Part shown: piece after piece, positions 25,599-35,232 of the stretch
Layout of the letters: every line of letters begins with the position of its first letter
Position numbering within the stretch: the stretch's first letter is position 1
NCBI GenBank assembly: GCA_017936665.1
Contig: JAGBFB010000041.1
Span: 1 to 64,000 of the forward strand
Source: Spirochaetaceae bacterium
GTDB lineage: Bacteria; Spirochaetota; Spirochaetia; Treponematales; Treponemataceae
Length of the DNA stretch: 64,000 nucleotides
Direction: 5' to 3'
The notes under the pieces: model-generated
Told to the model about the DNA's origin: nothing
The model's input: the letters and a program-made list of their open reading frames with translations, nothing else
The model's database searches: none
Translations under genes and position numbers: made by a program

Positions 25599-26849
25599 TT
25601 AAAATGTAAATCCAAATTTAATAGCTGTAGAAAAATAATTAGGATTATCTTGTACAAAAGAAATAAATTGATTTCCGTTTAATGCAAGATATATATCGCT
25701 AACAATTTGCCATTTAGCAGAAAGTTCCCATTGGATTCCGTCAAAAACAAGTGGATTTTCGTTTGTTGTGATAGAGCAAATACAATCAGACCCCAAAGAA
25801 ACAAAAAGTGAATTTATCGGTTTGATTGTGTACAATAAACTTGCTTTTAAGATTGAAGAAAAAGATTTTCCTATTAAGGAGGCATCAATTTGTGTTACAG
25901 GTCTAAATTTGTCAAGGGAAGTTCCTTCTGCAGAAGCAAATATTCCACCAAGTGATAAAGATGAATTTAAGAAATCAAAATATGATGTTAATTCAATTTT
26001 TGAAAGGTTTGATAACTTTAGATTTTCACTTCCATCAGATTTTAAATTCATTCCTAAAGTTGACTGTAATATATAGAATATATTTTGTGAAATTGCACCA
26101 TTGAAAGCAAGTGTTGCATACATTTTTGTGTAATCTAATTTTCCAAAATCCACAGATGCAAAAAATTCTGTGTTAATAAACTGTGTGTTAAAAATATTAA
26201 ATTGTAATCTAGCTGAAGCTACTAAAAAACTTGGTGATAAAACATAAATATTTTCTTCCTTTACGTAAGGAGTTTCAAAGTAATTTGCATTCATGTAGTT
26301 TGCTAATCCAGTGTAGCCTGCAAAAAAAGAAAATTCTGTTTTTGCAAGTTTGAAATCTGCAAATAATCCGTCTACATCTTGGAAAAAAATTAAACCTGTA
26401 GTATCTGCAAAATAAAATCTACCTAAGTTTATCTCTGTGTTTATTTTTTCAGAAGGAATATTGAATACGAATTTTAATAATGGTAAATCTAAAATATTTG
26501 ATATTAGATTACCTTGGTCTTTTGAGTTTGAAACAGAAAATTTATATTCTCCTTCGCAAGCTAAAAATGAAGAACAAGTTTTGTTCAAAGGCAATTTTAG
26601 CCAAAGATTCAAACCTTCAAAGTTGTCAAAAAATAGTTCTGAGCCTTCATAAAAAGAAAAGGCAAAATCGGAATTTAATGAACCACCGTAATTTATTGCA
26701 ACTCCATTTGTGCTTTCGGCAGTTGTGTTTTCTTCCTGTTTTGTTTCTGTAGGTTTAAAAACTGAAAAATCACTAGGTAACTGTGATGCAAAAATATTAA
26801 ATGAGGTTAAAAAGATTAAAAATAGTACTGATAAAATATTTTTTTTCAT
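25599..26849 (-). CDS. Outer-membrane barrel-like protein
   Basis: 416 residues. Signal peptide MKKNILSVLFLIFLTSFNIFAS. The mature sequence is built of alternating amphipathic strands (INLGRFYFADTTGLIFFQD, FFASVDFGKLDYTKMYATLAF) and ends YFSTAIKFGFTF. A terminal aromatic Phe is the usual barrel-insertion signal. It is likely an outer-membrane beta-barrel of 14-18 strands; no sequence family is recognised. GAGGTAATAA supplies the ribosome site and its ATG overlaps the stop of the upstream gene by 4 nt. It is the second gene of the six-gene operon. Confidence 0.75.
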   Translation of the reverse strand: MKKNILSVLFLIFLTSFNIFASQLPSDFSVFKPTETKQEENTTAESTNGVAINYGGSLNSDFAFSFYEGSELFFDNFEGLNLWLKLPLNKTCSSFLACEGEYKFSVSNSKDQGNLISNILDLPLLKFVFNIPSEKINTEINLGRFYFADTTGLIFFQDVDGLFADFKLAKTEFSFFAGYTGLANYMNANYFETPYVKEENIYVLSPSFLVASARLQFNIFNTQFINTEFFASVDFGKLDYTKMYATLAFNGAISQNIFYILQSTLGMNLKSDGSENLKLSNLSKIELTSYFDFLNSSLSLGGIFASAEGTSLDKFRPVTQIDASLIGKSFSSILKASLLYTIKPINSLFVSLGSDCICSITTNENPLVFDGIQWELSAKWQIVSDIYLALNGNQFISFVQDNPNYFSTAIKFGFTF

Positions 26850-27304
26850 TTATTACCTCTGGATTCATAAATTTTTATACATTTTGACATTACGTTTAAT
26901 GCTTCTTTTCCGGATAAATATTGATTAGGATATTTTTGTAAACTTATTAATCCTAGGGATTGCATTTCTCTAAAAGCGTACCGTGGAGATTTTGTTATAG
27001 AATACATTAATCCACCTTTTTTTATCCAAGCATTCATACACATTTGAGAAAATTTTTTATATGTTAGAGGTTTGTATGGATTTTCAGGAATATCACTGAT
27101 GTTTGCTAAAGTTAAAACATTCATCGCTTGTTGTTCGTTAGCACCATCTGGTAAAAGTTCAAGATGGACAGCTACAAAATAAGAAACCTGTGCGTAATTC
27201 ACTTGTTGAGATTCCAAAATCTTAGTTACAGAATCTGCGGATTGAGAATAAAGTGAAACTGCAAAAAATAGCATAAAAAATGCAAAAAAAGTTGTTTTTT
27301 TCAT
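26846..27304 (-). CDS. Small secreted protein, first gene of the envelope operon
   Basis: 152 residues from the ATG at 27304. A longer frame to 27340 would overlap the divergent cyclase gene and is rejected. Signal peptide MKKTTFFAFFMLFFAVSLYS. The mature part is helical and has two similar segments (LTYKKFSQMCMNAWIKKGG and YLSGKEALNVMSKCIKIYES) reminiscent of S-layer-homology-like helices. This likeness is weak. There is no Shine-Dalgarno; TAAAAT ends 7 nt before the ATG. Its promoter region overlaps that of the CHASE2 cyclase. Confidence 0.7.
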   Translation of the reverse strand: MKKTTFFAFFMLFFAVSLYSQSADSVTKILESQQVNYAQVSYFVAVHLELLPDGANEQQAMNVLTLANISDIPENPYKPLTYKKFSQMCMNAWIKKGGLMYSITKSPRYAFREMQSLGLISLQKYPNQYLSGKEALNVMSKCIKIYESRGNK

Positions 27305-27338
27305 ACAATTTATTTTATCACATGTTATAATATTTGTC

Positions 27339-30179
27339 ATGAATAGAACGCCAAAATTGAATTTTTTTTCAAAACATTTAGATGTTGTAATTGTAATTTT
27401 TGTAATTTTACTTTGTGGAATTTTAGGTGTAACTGGCTTAGTTGAAAAAATTGAATTTCGTGTTTACGATGCTTTACTTGAAATAAAACCTGCAACTACA
27501 CAGAATCCTAATATTCGCTTGGTAAATATTGATGACGCTGCTTCTGGCGAAATGGGAGTTTGGCCTTGGGGACGTGAAATTCTTGCCGATGTTCTTGTAA
27601 GGTTGCGTGAAGTTGGTGCAAAAACTGCTGTTTTTGATATAGAGTATATTTCATCAGGTTCTTTGGGAATTGCTCCTGATGTTTTGGCAGAACTTCCTGA
27701 TAGTTTTTCCTATGAATTAGACAATGTTGCAACTTTGATGTCTGAATTTTCAAGTTCAGTTGCTCATAATGGAATTGCTCTAAATCAAGTTGAATCTGTT
27801 AGTGAAGATTTAATCAATAATTATATTGTGCCTTCGTATCAAAATCTTTACGATAAAATTGACGTTTTGGTTAGAGATAACGACGAATATTTTGGTAAAG
27901 CAATCCGATTTTTTGGGAATGCTTGGCTTACAATTAACGCTGCGGATTTAAGTATAAAAGTAGACCCTGAGTATAGGGAATATTTAGATACAAATTTATT
28001 AAATTATAACGTAAAAGACCCTACAAATGAAATTGAAAAGGGAAACGATTATACTTTCAAATTTATGTATAACACTATTCCAGGATTTTCACCTGCATTA
28101 CCTATTTTTATGAAAAATGCAGCAGGGGCTGGTTTTACAAACGTTTCTATCGATAGCGATGGTTCAAGGCGACGAATCGAACTTTTACGTAAAAATAACG
28201 ATGTTTATATTGCACAACTTTCTTTTGCACCACTGCTTTCACTTTTAGATACAAAAGAACTTGAACGAACAAAAACTCATCTTGTTGTAAAAAATGCACT
28301 TTTCCCAGATGAAGAAAAACGTCGAGATATTTCAATTCCACTTGATTCTCATGGTCGTATGTTAATTAACTGGATTCCAAACAACTTTGTTACAAGTTTT
28401 AAATCTGATTCTGTTTTATTTTTAATTGATATCGACAGAGTTGAAGAAAACTTGATTGAACAACTTAAAAATCTTGATACTTTTGTTTTACGAGATGAAT
28501 TTGGTAAAACCTTGCCATATTACGATGTAGTTACTTATCTTCTTGCAACTTATGATGACCTTGAAACTCAAAAACAAGTTCTTTTTAATGAACAGGGTGG
28601 TTCCACAATAAATGATTCAAGGTTTGACGCATATTTTGCAAGTAGGCAAACTTTCTTTTCAGATTTTGCAGAAATTTTTCATCCAAGTTACTTAAACGAA
28701 ATTATGGTTCGGCTTAATTCTCTTACCACAGAAGAAACAAAGGAAGATATTCAACTTTTGAAAGATTCTGTAAACGAAAGATTTGTTGCCTTAAAATCTG
28801 AATACGATTTGTATCAAGAAAATTTTGAGTTCTTAAAAAATCACTATAACGAAACCTTTTGTATAATTGGACACACAGCCGTAGCTTCTACTGATTTAGG
28901 AACAACACCTTTTAATCGGTTCTATCCAAATGTTGGTACTCACGCAAATGTATTTAACACAATTATTACAGAAGAATTTATTACTCCTTTAGAATGGTAT
29001 TTTGGATATATATTCTCTTGTGTTTTTGTATTTTTAGTTTTGTTTTTAGAATACAAAAAACGCCTTGTTGTTCAAAACTTAATTGGTGGATTTAGTACAT
29101 TATTTTTCCCAATTCTTTCTATCTTACTGATGGTAATTTTTAGAATTTACATGCCAGTAATTATTCCTTCTCTTGTACCGATTTTATCATTCTTAGGATT
29201 AACTGCTTATCGTTTTATTAATTCAGAAAAGGATAAAAGTTTCTTACGTTCCGCTTTTTCAACTTACCTTTCTGCTGAAGTTGTAAACGAAATTGTAAGT
29301 GATCCAAAAAAACTTACTCTTGGTGGAGAAGAAAAAAACATCACAGCAATTTTTACAGATGTTCGTGGCTTTTCTACAATTTCAGAAAAAGTTACTCCAA
29401 CTCAGCTTGTAAGTTTTTTGAACCGTTATCTTACTCTTTTAAGTGATATCATTCTTGAAAATCGTGGTACTATTGATAAATACGAAGGAGACGCAATTAT
29501 CGGATTTTTCGGGGCTCCAATTTCTTATGATTATCACGCCTGGACAGCTTGTCTTTCTGCAATCCGCATGAAAGAAGCCGAAATTGAATTTAATGCAGAA
29601 ATGCTTGCAGCGGATGTAATTCCAATGCCTGTTTACACAAGAATTGGTATCAATACAGGAAATATGGTTGTTGGAAACATGGGTACTGATAAAAAGATGA
29701 ACTACACAATGATGGGAAACGATGTAAACTTAGCTGCTCGTCTTGAAGGTGTAAATAAAGTTTATCACACATGGATTTTGGTTTCTGAATCAACATGGCT
29801 TGCAGCAGATAGTGGCGAAAATAAAGGAAAAATTGTTGCACGTCGTATGGATAAGGTACGTGTAGTTGGAATCAATAAACCTGTTCAGCTTTATAACATT
29901 GTAGGTTTGCGCTCCGAAATGACAGAAAATCAGTTAAAATCTGTGGATTTGTTCCATCAAGGTTTAGACCGATATTTACAGCGAGATTTTGTTAATGCAA
30001 AAAAATATTTTGATATGGCAAATGATCTTTATCCAGAAACTGTTACTTGCTACAACCGAGATGGTTCTACCTACACAGAAGATGGTCCTGCATCAGTTTT
30101 CTCTGCTCGCTGTACAAAAAATATTACAGAAGGAATTCCTGCAAATTGGGACGGAGTTGTAAATTTAGTTTCAAAATAA
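27339..30179 (+). CDS. CHASE2-domain adenylate/guanylate cyclase
   Basis: 946 residues. One membrane helix at about 15-33 leads into a large extracytoplasmic CHASE2 sensor (about 40-540, starting ALLEIKPATTQNPNIRLVNI). Three more helices follow at about 550-625. The class III nucleotide cyclase domain (about 665-850) has the two metal-binding Asp residues (FTDVRGF and YEGDAII) and GNMGTDKKMNYTMMGNDVN, which forms the substrate pocket. A short helical tail ends it. It should convert ATP or GTP to the cyclic form when CHASE2 detects an envelope signal. The extended -10 TGTTATAAT ends 7 nt before the ATG (no Shine-Dalgarno). The six-gene FecR/TPR/barrel operon is divergent from it. Confidence 0.9.
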   Translation: MNRTPKLNFFSKHLDVVIVIFVILLCGILGVTGLVEKIEFRVYDALLEIKPATTQNPNIRLVNIDDAASGEMGVWPWGREILADVLVRLREVGAKTAVFDIEYISSGSLGIAPDVLAELPDSFSYELDNVATLMSEFSSSVAHNGIALNQVESVSEDLINNYIVPSYQNLYDKIDVLVRDNDEYFGKAIRFFGNAWLTINAADLSIKVDPEYREYLDTNLLNYNVKDPTNEIEKGNDYTFKFMYNTIPGFSPALPIFMKNAAGAGFTNVSIDSDGSRRRIELLRKNNDVYIAQLSFAPLLSLLDTKELERTKTHLVVKNALFPDEEKRRDISIPLDSHGRMLINWIPNNFVTSFKSDSVLFLIDIDRVEENLIEQLKNLDTFVLRDEFGKTLPYYDVVTYLLATYDDLETQKQVLFNEQGGSTINDSRFDAYFASRQTFFSDFAEIFHPSYLNEIMVRLNSLTTEETKEDIQLLKDSVNERFVALKSEYDLYQENFEFLKNHYNETFCIIGHTAVASTDLGTTPFNRFYPNVGTHANVFNTIITEEFITPLEWYFGYIFSCVFVFLVLFLEYKKRLVVQNLIGGFSTLFFPILSILLMVIFRIYMPVIIPSLVPILSFLGLTAYRFINSEKDKSFLRSAFSTYLSAEVVNEIVSDPKKLTLGGEEKNITAIFTDVRGFSTISEKVTPTQLVSFLNRYLTLLSDIILENRGTIDKYEGDAIIGFFGAPISYDYHAWTACLSAIRMKEAEIEFNAEMLAADVIPMPVYTRIGINTGNMVVGNMGTDKKMNYTMMGNDVNLAARLEGVNKVYHTWILVSESTWLAADSGENKGKIVARRMDKVRVVGINKPVQLYNIVGLRSEMTENQLKSVDLFHQGLDRYLQRDFVNAKKYFDMANDLYPETVTCYNRDGSTYTEDGPASVFSARCTKNITEGIPANWDGVVNLVSK

Positions 30180-30185
30180 TTATAT

Positions 30186-30959
30186 TTAGTTTACATGAAG
30201 GACGGAAGCAATTCTTCCGTCTGGAGTGTATGCTTTGTCAGGATTTGTTTCGTCTACAAAAGATGTTGTTCCCTTGTAAAAAGCGTAAAAATAACTTCCC
30301 TTTGGCAAAGCAAGTGTAATTTCATAAAATCCTGGCGAAGTTTCTTCCAATTCGTAAATAAAAGAATCCCAGTTGGTAAAAGTTCCACCTAGTCTAATTT
30401 TTTGTCCTGGTTTTCCGTTATAAACAAACCGTGTATGACCAGTTAAAGATGGAACAGTGCCATTGGGATAAACGCTTTCAGTTTTTTCTTTTGCAAGATT
30501 TTCAATTTTTACAACTGAAAAATAAGTATCTGCTTCATAACTGTAATATTTGTTTTCGTTTACTGGGTCATAAGTCCAGATTCCATCAACTATTATACGA
30601 TATGAAATTTCAGATATTTTTTCTGGAATTTTACAAATATAGAAAAGCAAAGAATCTACAGGCTCAAATTCGGAATCTTTTGTAACTAATCGTTGGAATG
30701 TGTGAATTTTGCTGTAATTTTCAAAATCAAAAGCAATTCCTGTAAAACGAGCATTTTTGTCAGCAGTAAAAATAATAAAATCTTCTGTAACTATTGGGCT
30801 TTGAACAGTTTTTATACTAGAAATCAAATTTTGTAAAACATAAGATTCCTCTTCTGTAAGTGAATTATCAGTACATGAATCTACAATAGCTATTGCATTA
30901 TAATTTATTGTAAAACAGAGTAATAAAATTATTAAAAGAGATTTATTAGAAGTTTTCAC
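30186..30959 (-). CDS. Secreted protein with two CBM48/isoamylase-N-like domains
   Basis: 257 residues from a GTG start. Signal peptide-like start (SLLIILLLCFTINYNAIAI). Two beta-sandwich domains of the glycogen-binding / early-Set type follow, at about 55-155 (RFTGIAFDFENYSK, SYRIIVDGIWTYDPVNEN) and 170-257 (KIRLGGTFTNWDSFIYELEE, LPKGSYFYAFYKG). These domains usually bind alpha-glucans; a stand-alone secreted protein with two of them and no enzyme is unusual. GATAAT ends 6 nt before the GTG, with no Shine-Dalgarno. It converges on the cyclase gene, 6 bp apart. Confidence 0.78.
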   Translation of the reverse strand: MKTSNKSLLIILLLCFTINYNAIAIVDSCTDNSLTEEESYVLQNLISSIKTVQSPIVTEDFIIFTADKNARFTGIAFDFENYSKIHTFQRLVTKDSEFEPVDSLLFYICKIPEKISEISYRIIVDGIWTYDPVNENKYYSYEADTYFSVVKIENLAKEKTESVYPNGTVPSLTGHTRFVYNGKPGQKIRLGGTFTNWDSFIYELEETSPGFYEITLALPKGSYFYAFYKGTTSFVDETNPDKAYTPDGRIASVLHVN

Positions 30960-31116
30960 GTTTTGATTATCGGAATAAATCTGAAAATGATTATATTTAT
31001 TTTAAAATATAAGTTTTTATAAAAAAACATTTTTTTCTAAGTACTTTTTAAAAACAATCCGAAACATATATTGTATATACTTGTTATAACGTTGTTTATG
31101 GGGTAAAATAATATAA

Positions 31117-34100
31117 ATGCCAGGAATAAATCAGCTTAAAAAATTTATTGAAAACATAAGTTCCATAGGTGATGAACAGAATGTTCGTGCACAAAGAGGC
31201 GAACTTTACATTCCATATTCTCTTCCTACGGGTTTAAAAGATATTGAAGATGCTGATGATTTTCTCTACGGCTTTTCTGGCACAAATTCTGATGATCAAA
31301 TTGAATCTTTTGGTGATATAAATCCAGAAGATATGAATCCTGATGATTTAAATCTTGATTATTTATTGTCAGGTGAAGATAAAGATAAAACAAATGATTT
31401 ACAAGATGATTTTTCTTTAGAAGAGGAAATACCTTCTGAATCTTCATCTCTTGATTCAGCATTTTCACTTCCTGAAGAAGATATAAATCTTGATGCCTTG
31501 AACGACTTTATGGAGGATTCTGAAGTTCCATCTTCTTCTCCTGATATTCCTGATGTTGAAATTCCAGATACAATTACTCCACTAGAATCTTTTGAAATTC
31601 CCCAAGAAGAAAACTTTTCTATGGGAGAAAGTTCTGATCCACTTTCTGCTTTTGGAGATTTAAATTCTTTTGAATCAGAAGATGAAAACGAAGATTTTTC
31701 TTCTCAAATGTCAGATGATTTGGCAAATAGTTTTGCAAGTAATTTTGACGAAGAACAAACTGCTCCAAACCTTGATGATTTTGGAGAACTTGAAGAAATT
31801 GGAGAATTAGAAGAACTTGAACCTATTGAAGATGAATATTCTGAATCTGTTCAAGACATGTCTATAGAAGAAGTTGCCTTTGATGATTTTTCTGAACCAA
31901 GTTCTCAAGAAAGTGCTGCAAGTGAAACATCTTCTGGACCAGATTTTAGCGATTTAGGTTTTGAAGTTGAAGATTTTGAACCACAACAACCTGTTTCATC
32001 TTCTAGTTCAAATACTTCAAAATCTTCATCAGAAACAATAGATTTTGACGGAATTACAGTTGACGAATTTACTCCATCGCAACCAACAGAAAAGAAAACT
32101 TCAAGTAGCGATGGTATGTCCTTCGGTGCTGACGATTTTTCTTTAGATGATATTCCAGAAGTAGATTTTTCTTCTTCAGAATCTTCTTCTGTGCCAGCTT
32201 CTTCATCTTCTGATTTTGGTTCCGATTTTGGGGATATAGAGTTTACTGATATCGGAAGTTCTGATATTGGAATGTCAGATTTACTTTCAGAAATTGATGG
32301 TCCTGCAAAAAATAATTCAGATAATTCCCAAGATTCTTTAGATGATTTTGCCTCTATTTCTGATATCGGAAATTTTGGTAATATTGATTCTGGTAACGAT
32401 TTTTCTTCTTCCGATGAGTTAGATTCACTTCCTATAGATTCTTTGGACGATTTTAGCACAACGGATGAAGCAATCGCAAATAATAGTTCAAATGACTTTG
32501 AAATTCCAGGATTTTCTAGTTCCAGTGATGATTTTGATTTTGACTATTCTGAACCACAAGACTTAAATAATTCTTCTTTTGATTCTTCTGTAGAAAAACG
32601 TACATCATTAACTGATGAAGAATACAAAATTTTCAAAAAAAATCTTCATGATTATCCATTAAATTTACGAATTGAAATTGAAAAACTTATTGTAAATAAT
32701 GAATTTAAAGATGATGCAGTTTTTGCTGTAATCGAAAAAGTTATAAATGGAGCTGCTGCAAGACAAGTTTCGGCTCATCTTTCAAAATATCTTGATATTT
32801 CCGTTGATGTTCCTAGGGATTATGAGCGAAGAACGGCAGAGCAATATGATTCTTATAAAAAATCTTTGGAATACCAATTAAAAAATAGAATTCTTCCTTT
32901 ATGTGTAGTTTCAATTTTTGCAGTTTTTGTTGTAATTGGAATGTTCTTTTTAATAGAAAGATTTGTTTATCGTCCTGTAATGGCAGATATGTTATATAAG
33001 GAAGGATACGAACTTTTAGAAAATAATTTATTTCCACAATCAGAAGTTACATTTAATAGAGCTGTAAATTTTAAACCTAAGAAAAAATGGTTTTTGAAGT
33101 ATGCAAGAGGATATTGTCAGAAAAAACAATATGATCGTTCCAGAAGAATGTACGAAAATTCTCTTTTGCGATTCAATCATGATAAGCTTTCTGGAATGGA
33201 ATATGCTCAAATGGAACTTTACGAACTTTACAACTATGAAAGAGCAGAAGAAATTATTAAGCGTGAAATTCTTGATTATCACATAAATGATCCAGATGCT
33301 TTACTCTTACTTGGGGATGTTTATCTTGAGTGGGCAACAGAAAAAAATCCTGATAAATTTGAAGATGCCTTTGTTCAATATACAGATTTGATAAATCTTT
33401 TTGGTAATAATGATGAGTATACAAAAAGATTAATGCGTTATTACATAAGAACTGATAATTTAAGAGAAGTGCTTCCTATTAAAGCATATTTTTATGGTTT
33501 AAAAAAGAATGTTTTAGGAAGTTCCGATTTAACAGAACTTAGTGGATATCTTTTAGAAAAACTTTATGGTCCTCTTTCTCCTTCTGATGAATATTTAAGA
33601 AGTCAAATTGAAAATGTACGTCAACTTTTAGAGATGGCTATAGAATCTGATCCCACAGTTCCAGAACCACATTACAATCTTGCAAAATATTTTGTTAATA
33701 CTGGAAACGAAGCCAATGCTCAACTTTTGTTAAATACTGCAATTACTCAATTTGAAAATTCAAAAACAAGAAAACCTAAACGCATTCAGAAAAATATTGA
33801 TTGTTTCAGGCTTCTTGGTGAAATTTATACAAATCAGCAGCAATATCTTTTAGCAGAAGAAACTTATGGAAAGGGAATTATGCTTTTTGAAGAAGAGCAA
33901 AAAAATAGTTTCTTAAAAGCTACTCCAGAAATCGGAAAATTGTATGCAGATTTGGGGGATTTAGATTATTTTATCTCAGGAAATATTGATAATGCCTTAT
34001 TGAATTTTACAAAGGCAGTAAAAAATGAATATGACAATGCTTCTGTAAATTATAAGATTGGATTTATCCATTATGCAAATAAAGATTATGAAAAATCATT

Positions 34101-34596
34101 AAACGCGTTTATAAAATCAGCTCAAGAAAAAAGCGAAGATAAACATCTTTTATTTTCTTTAGGAAATGTTTTGGCTTTGCGTAATGATGATTATTCAGCA
34201 CAGGGGTATTATGAACGTCTTATAGATAAGTTAGACTTAGAAAGAGCCAGAGCTGGAATTTTGATGCCACAAATTCAAAGTTCTGATGGAGAACTTGTTG
34301 ACTTATATATGAAAACTTCAAACAATTTAGGTGTTGTTTTAAATAGATTAGCAAAGCGTACTGGCGATAGTTCATTAAATGCACAAGCAATGGTTAACCT
34401 TTCAGAGTCTTTAAGAGCATGGGATGCTTTAACAAGAAATCAAACTACCATGGTAAGACTTGAAGGTAGCAATCTTGCTGCACAAAATTTAAAATATATA
34501 TCACATCCATATAGTGATTTTGAGCCATCAATATACATTTCAATCCCAAGAGTACTCGATGGTGAGCATATTTTAGAACAAACTTTTATAAAATAG
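31117..34596 (+). CDS. Large acidic single-pass membrane TPR protein, possibly flagellar collar protein FlcA-like
   Basis: 1159 residues. Residues about 30-500 are extremely acidic and serine-rich, built from short Asp/Phe/Ser-rich units (SLDDFASISDIGN, DDFDFDYSEP). This region is probably unstructured and cytoplasmic. One membrane helix lies at about 592-613 (LCVVSIFAVFVVIGMFFLI). The remaining ~540 residues are tetratricopeptide repeats (for example AEETYGKGIMLFEEE). The start MPGINQLKKFIENI and this layout resemble spirochaetal periplasmic flagellar collar proteins, in which a TPR domain assembles around the motor. The identification is tentative. TAAAAT ends 7 nt before the ATG, with no Shine-Dalgarno. 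Confidence 0.75.
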   Translation: MPGINQLKKFIENISSIGDEQNVRAQRGELYIPYSLPTGLKDIEDADDFLYGFSGTNSDDQIESFGDINPEDMNPDDLNLDYLLSGEDKDKTNDLQDDFSLEEEIPSESSSLDSAFSLPEEDINLDALNDFMEDSEVPSSSPDIPDVEIPDTITPLESFEIPQEENFSMGESSDPLSAFGDLNSFESEDENEDFSSQMSDDLANSFASNFDEEQTAPNLDDFGELEEIGELEELEPIEDEYSESVQDMSIEEVAFDDFSEPSSQESAASETSSGPDFSDLGFEVEDFEPQQPVSSSSSNTSKSSSETIDFDGITVDEFTPSQPTEKKTSSSDGMSFGADDFSLDDIPEVDFSSSESSSVPASSSSDFGSDFGDIEFTDIGSSDIGMSDLLSEIDGPAKNNSDNSQDSLDDFASISDIGNFGNIDSGNDFSSSDELDSLPIDSLDDFSTTDEAIANNSSNDFEIPGFSSSSDDFDFDYSEPQDLNNSSFDSSVEKRTSLTDEEYKIFKKNLHDYPLNLRIEIEKLIVNNEFKDDAVFAVIEKVINGAAARQVSAHLSKYLDISVDVPRDYERRTAEQYDSYKKSLEYQLKNRILPLCVVSIFAVFVVIGMFFLIERFVYRPVMADMLYKEGYELLENNLFPQSEVTFNRAVNFKPKKKWFLKYARGYCQKKQYDRSRRMYENSLLRFNHDKLSGMEYAQMELYELYNYERAEEIIKREILDYHINDPDALLLLGDVYLEWATEKNPDKFEDAFVQYTDLINLFGNNDEYTKRLMRYYIRTDNLREVLPIKAYFYGLKKNVLGSSDLTELSGYLLEKLYGPLSPSDEYLRSQIENVRQLLEMAIESDPTVPEPHYNLAKYFVNTGNEANAQLLLNTAITQFENSKTRKPKRIQKNIDCFRLLGEIYTNQQQYLLAEETYGKGIMLFEEEQKNSFLKATPEIGKLYADLGDLDYFISGNIDNALLNFTKAVKNEYDNASVNYKIGFIHYANKDYEKSLNAFIKSAQEKSEDKHLLFSLGNVLALRNDDYSAQGYYERLIDKLDLERARAGILMPQIQSSDGELVDLYMKTSNNLGVVLNRLAKRTGDSSLNAQAMVNLSESLRAWDALTRNQTTMVRLEGSNLAAQNLKYISHPYSDFEPSIYISIPRVLDGEHILEQTFIK

Positions 34597-34605
34597 GAAT
34601 TGTTC

Positions 34606-35232
34606 ATGTGTGAATATGTTAGTAATCATAAATCAGGAATTATATTAAGAAGATACGCCAATGATATTTCAAAGGAACTCTTTAGAAAATTGATTCACTT
34701 GTGTGCAGCTTTTATTCCTTTGTCCTTGAAGTATTTTTACGCACCAGTTTTAGTTTTACTTTCTGTTGTTTTAATTTTTTACATTATTGCAGAATTTTTA
34801 CGCTATAAAGGATATTCAGTTCCTCTCATTTCAGTTATAACTCAAACAGCAGCAAGAAAGCGTGATGAAAATAAATTTGTTTTAGGTCCAGTAACTCTTA
34901 CTTTAGGTATAATTTTAACTGCTTTATTTTTTGATTACAAAAGTGCATCTGTTGGAATTTATGCTTTAGCCCTAGGGGATGGTCTAGCAAGTCTTGTAGG
35001 AAAGATTTTTGGAAGGACTATTTTATCTTTTACAAAAGGAAAAACTGTAGAAGGCAGTCTTGCTTGTTTTTCGGCAATTTTTGTTTCTTGTTTTTTAGTT
35101 ACAAAAAATGCATCAACTTCATTGATAATTGCTTTAATTGGTATGTTTATAGAATTATTACCATTAAAAGATTTTGATAACTTTTTTATTCCTATTGTTC
35201 TAGCCTTTGTAATGCAATACTTACTTCCATAA
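34606..35232 (+). CDS. SEC59/DGK1-type CTP-dependent lipid kinase-like membrane protein
   Basis: 208 residues from the ATG at 34606 (TAGGA upstream; a TTG at 34600 would add two residues). Six or seven membrane helices. Conserved blocks are LFRKLIHLCAAFIPL, then ALALGDGLASLVGKIFG and SFTKGKTVEGSLACF. The latter two carry the CDP-alcohol/CTP-binding signature of dolichol, phytol and diacylglycerol kinases of the CTP-dependent type. These are often labelled phosphatidate cytidylyltransferase. It should phosphorylate a lipid alcohol in the membrane. It follows the large TPR gene by 9 bp and so is probably co-transcribed. Its end overlaps the convergent gene by 12 bp. Confidence 0.75.
   Translation: MCEYVSNHKSGIILRRYANDISKELFRKLIHLCAAFIPLSLKYFYAPVLVLLSVVLIFYIIAEFLRYKGYSVPLISVITQTAARKRDENKFVLGPVTLTLGIILTALFFDYKSASVGIYALALGDGLASLVGKIFGRTILSFTKGKTVEGSLACFSAIFVSCFLVTKNASTSLIIALIGMFIELLPLKDFDNFFIPIVLAFVMQYLLP

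Noticed and set aside
31905-32459. Long antisense reading frame (184 codons) opposite the acidic region of the large TPR gene
   Set aside because: It arises because repeated GAT and TCT codons read as open frames on the other strand. It is Ser/Glu/Lys-biased, has no ribosome site and has no independent promoter.
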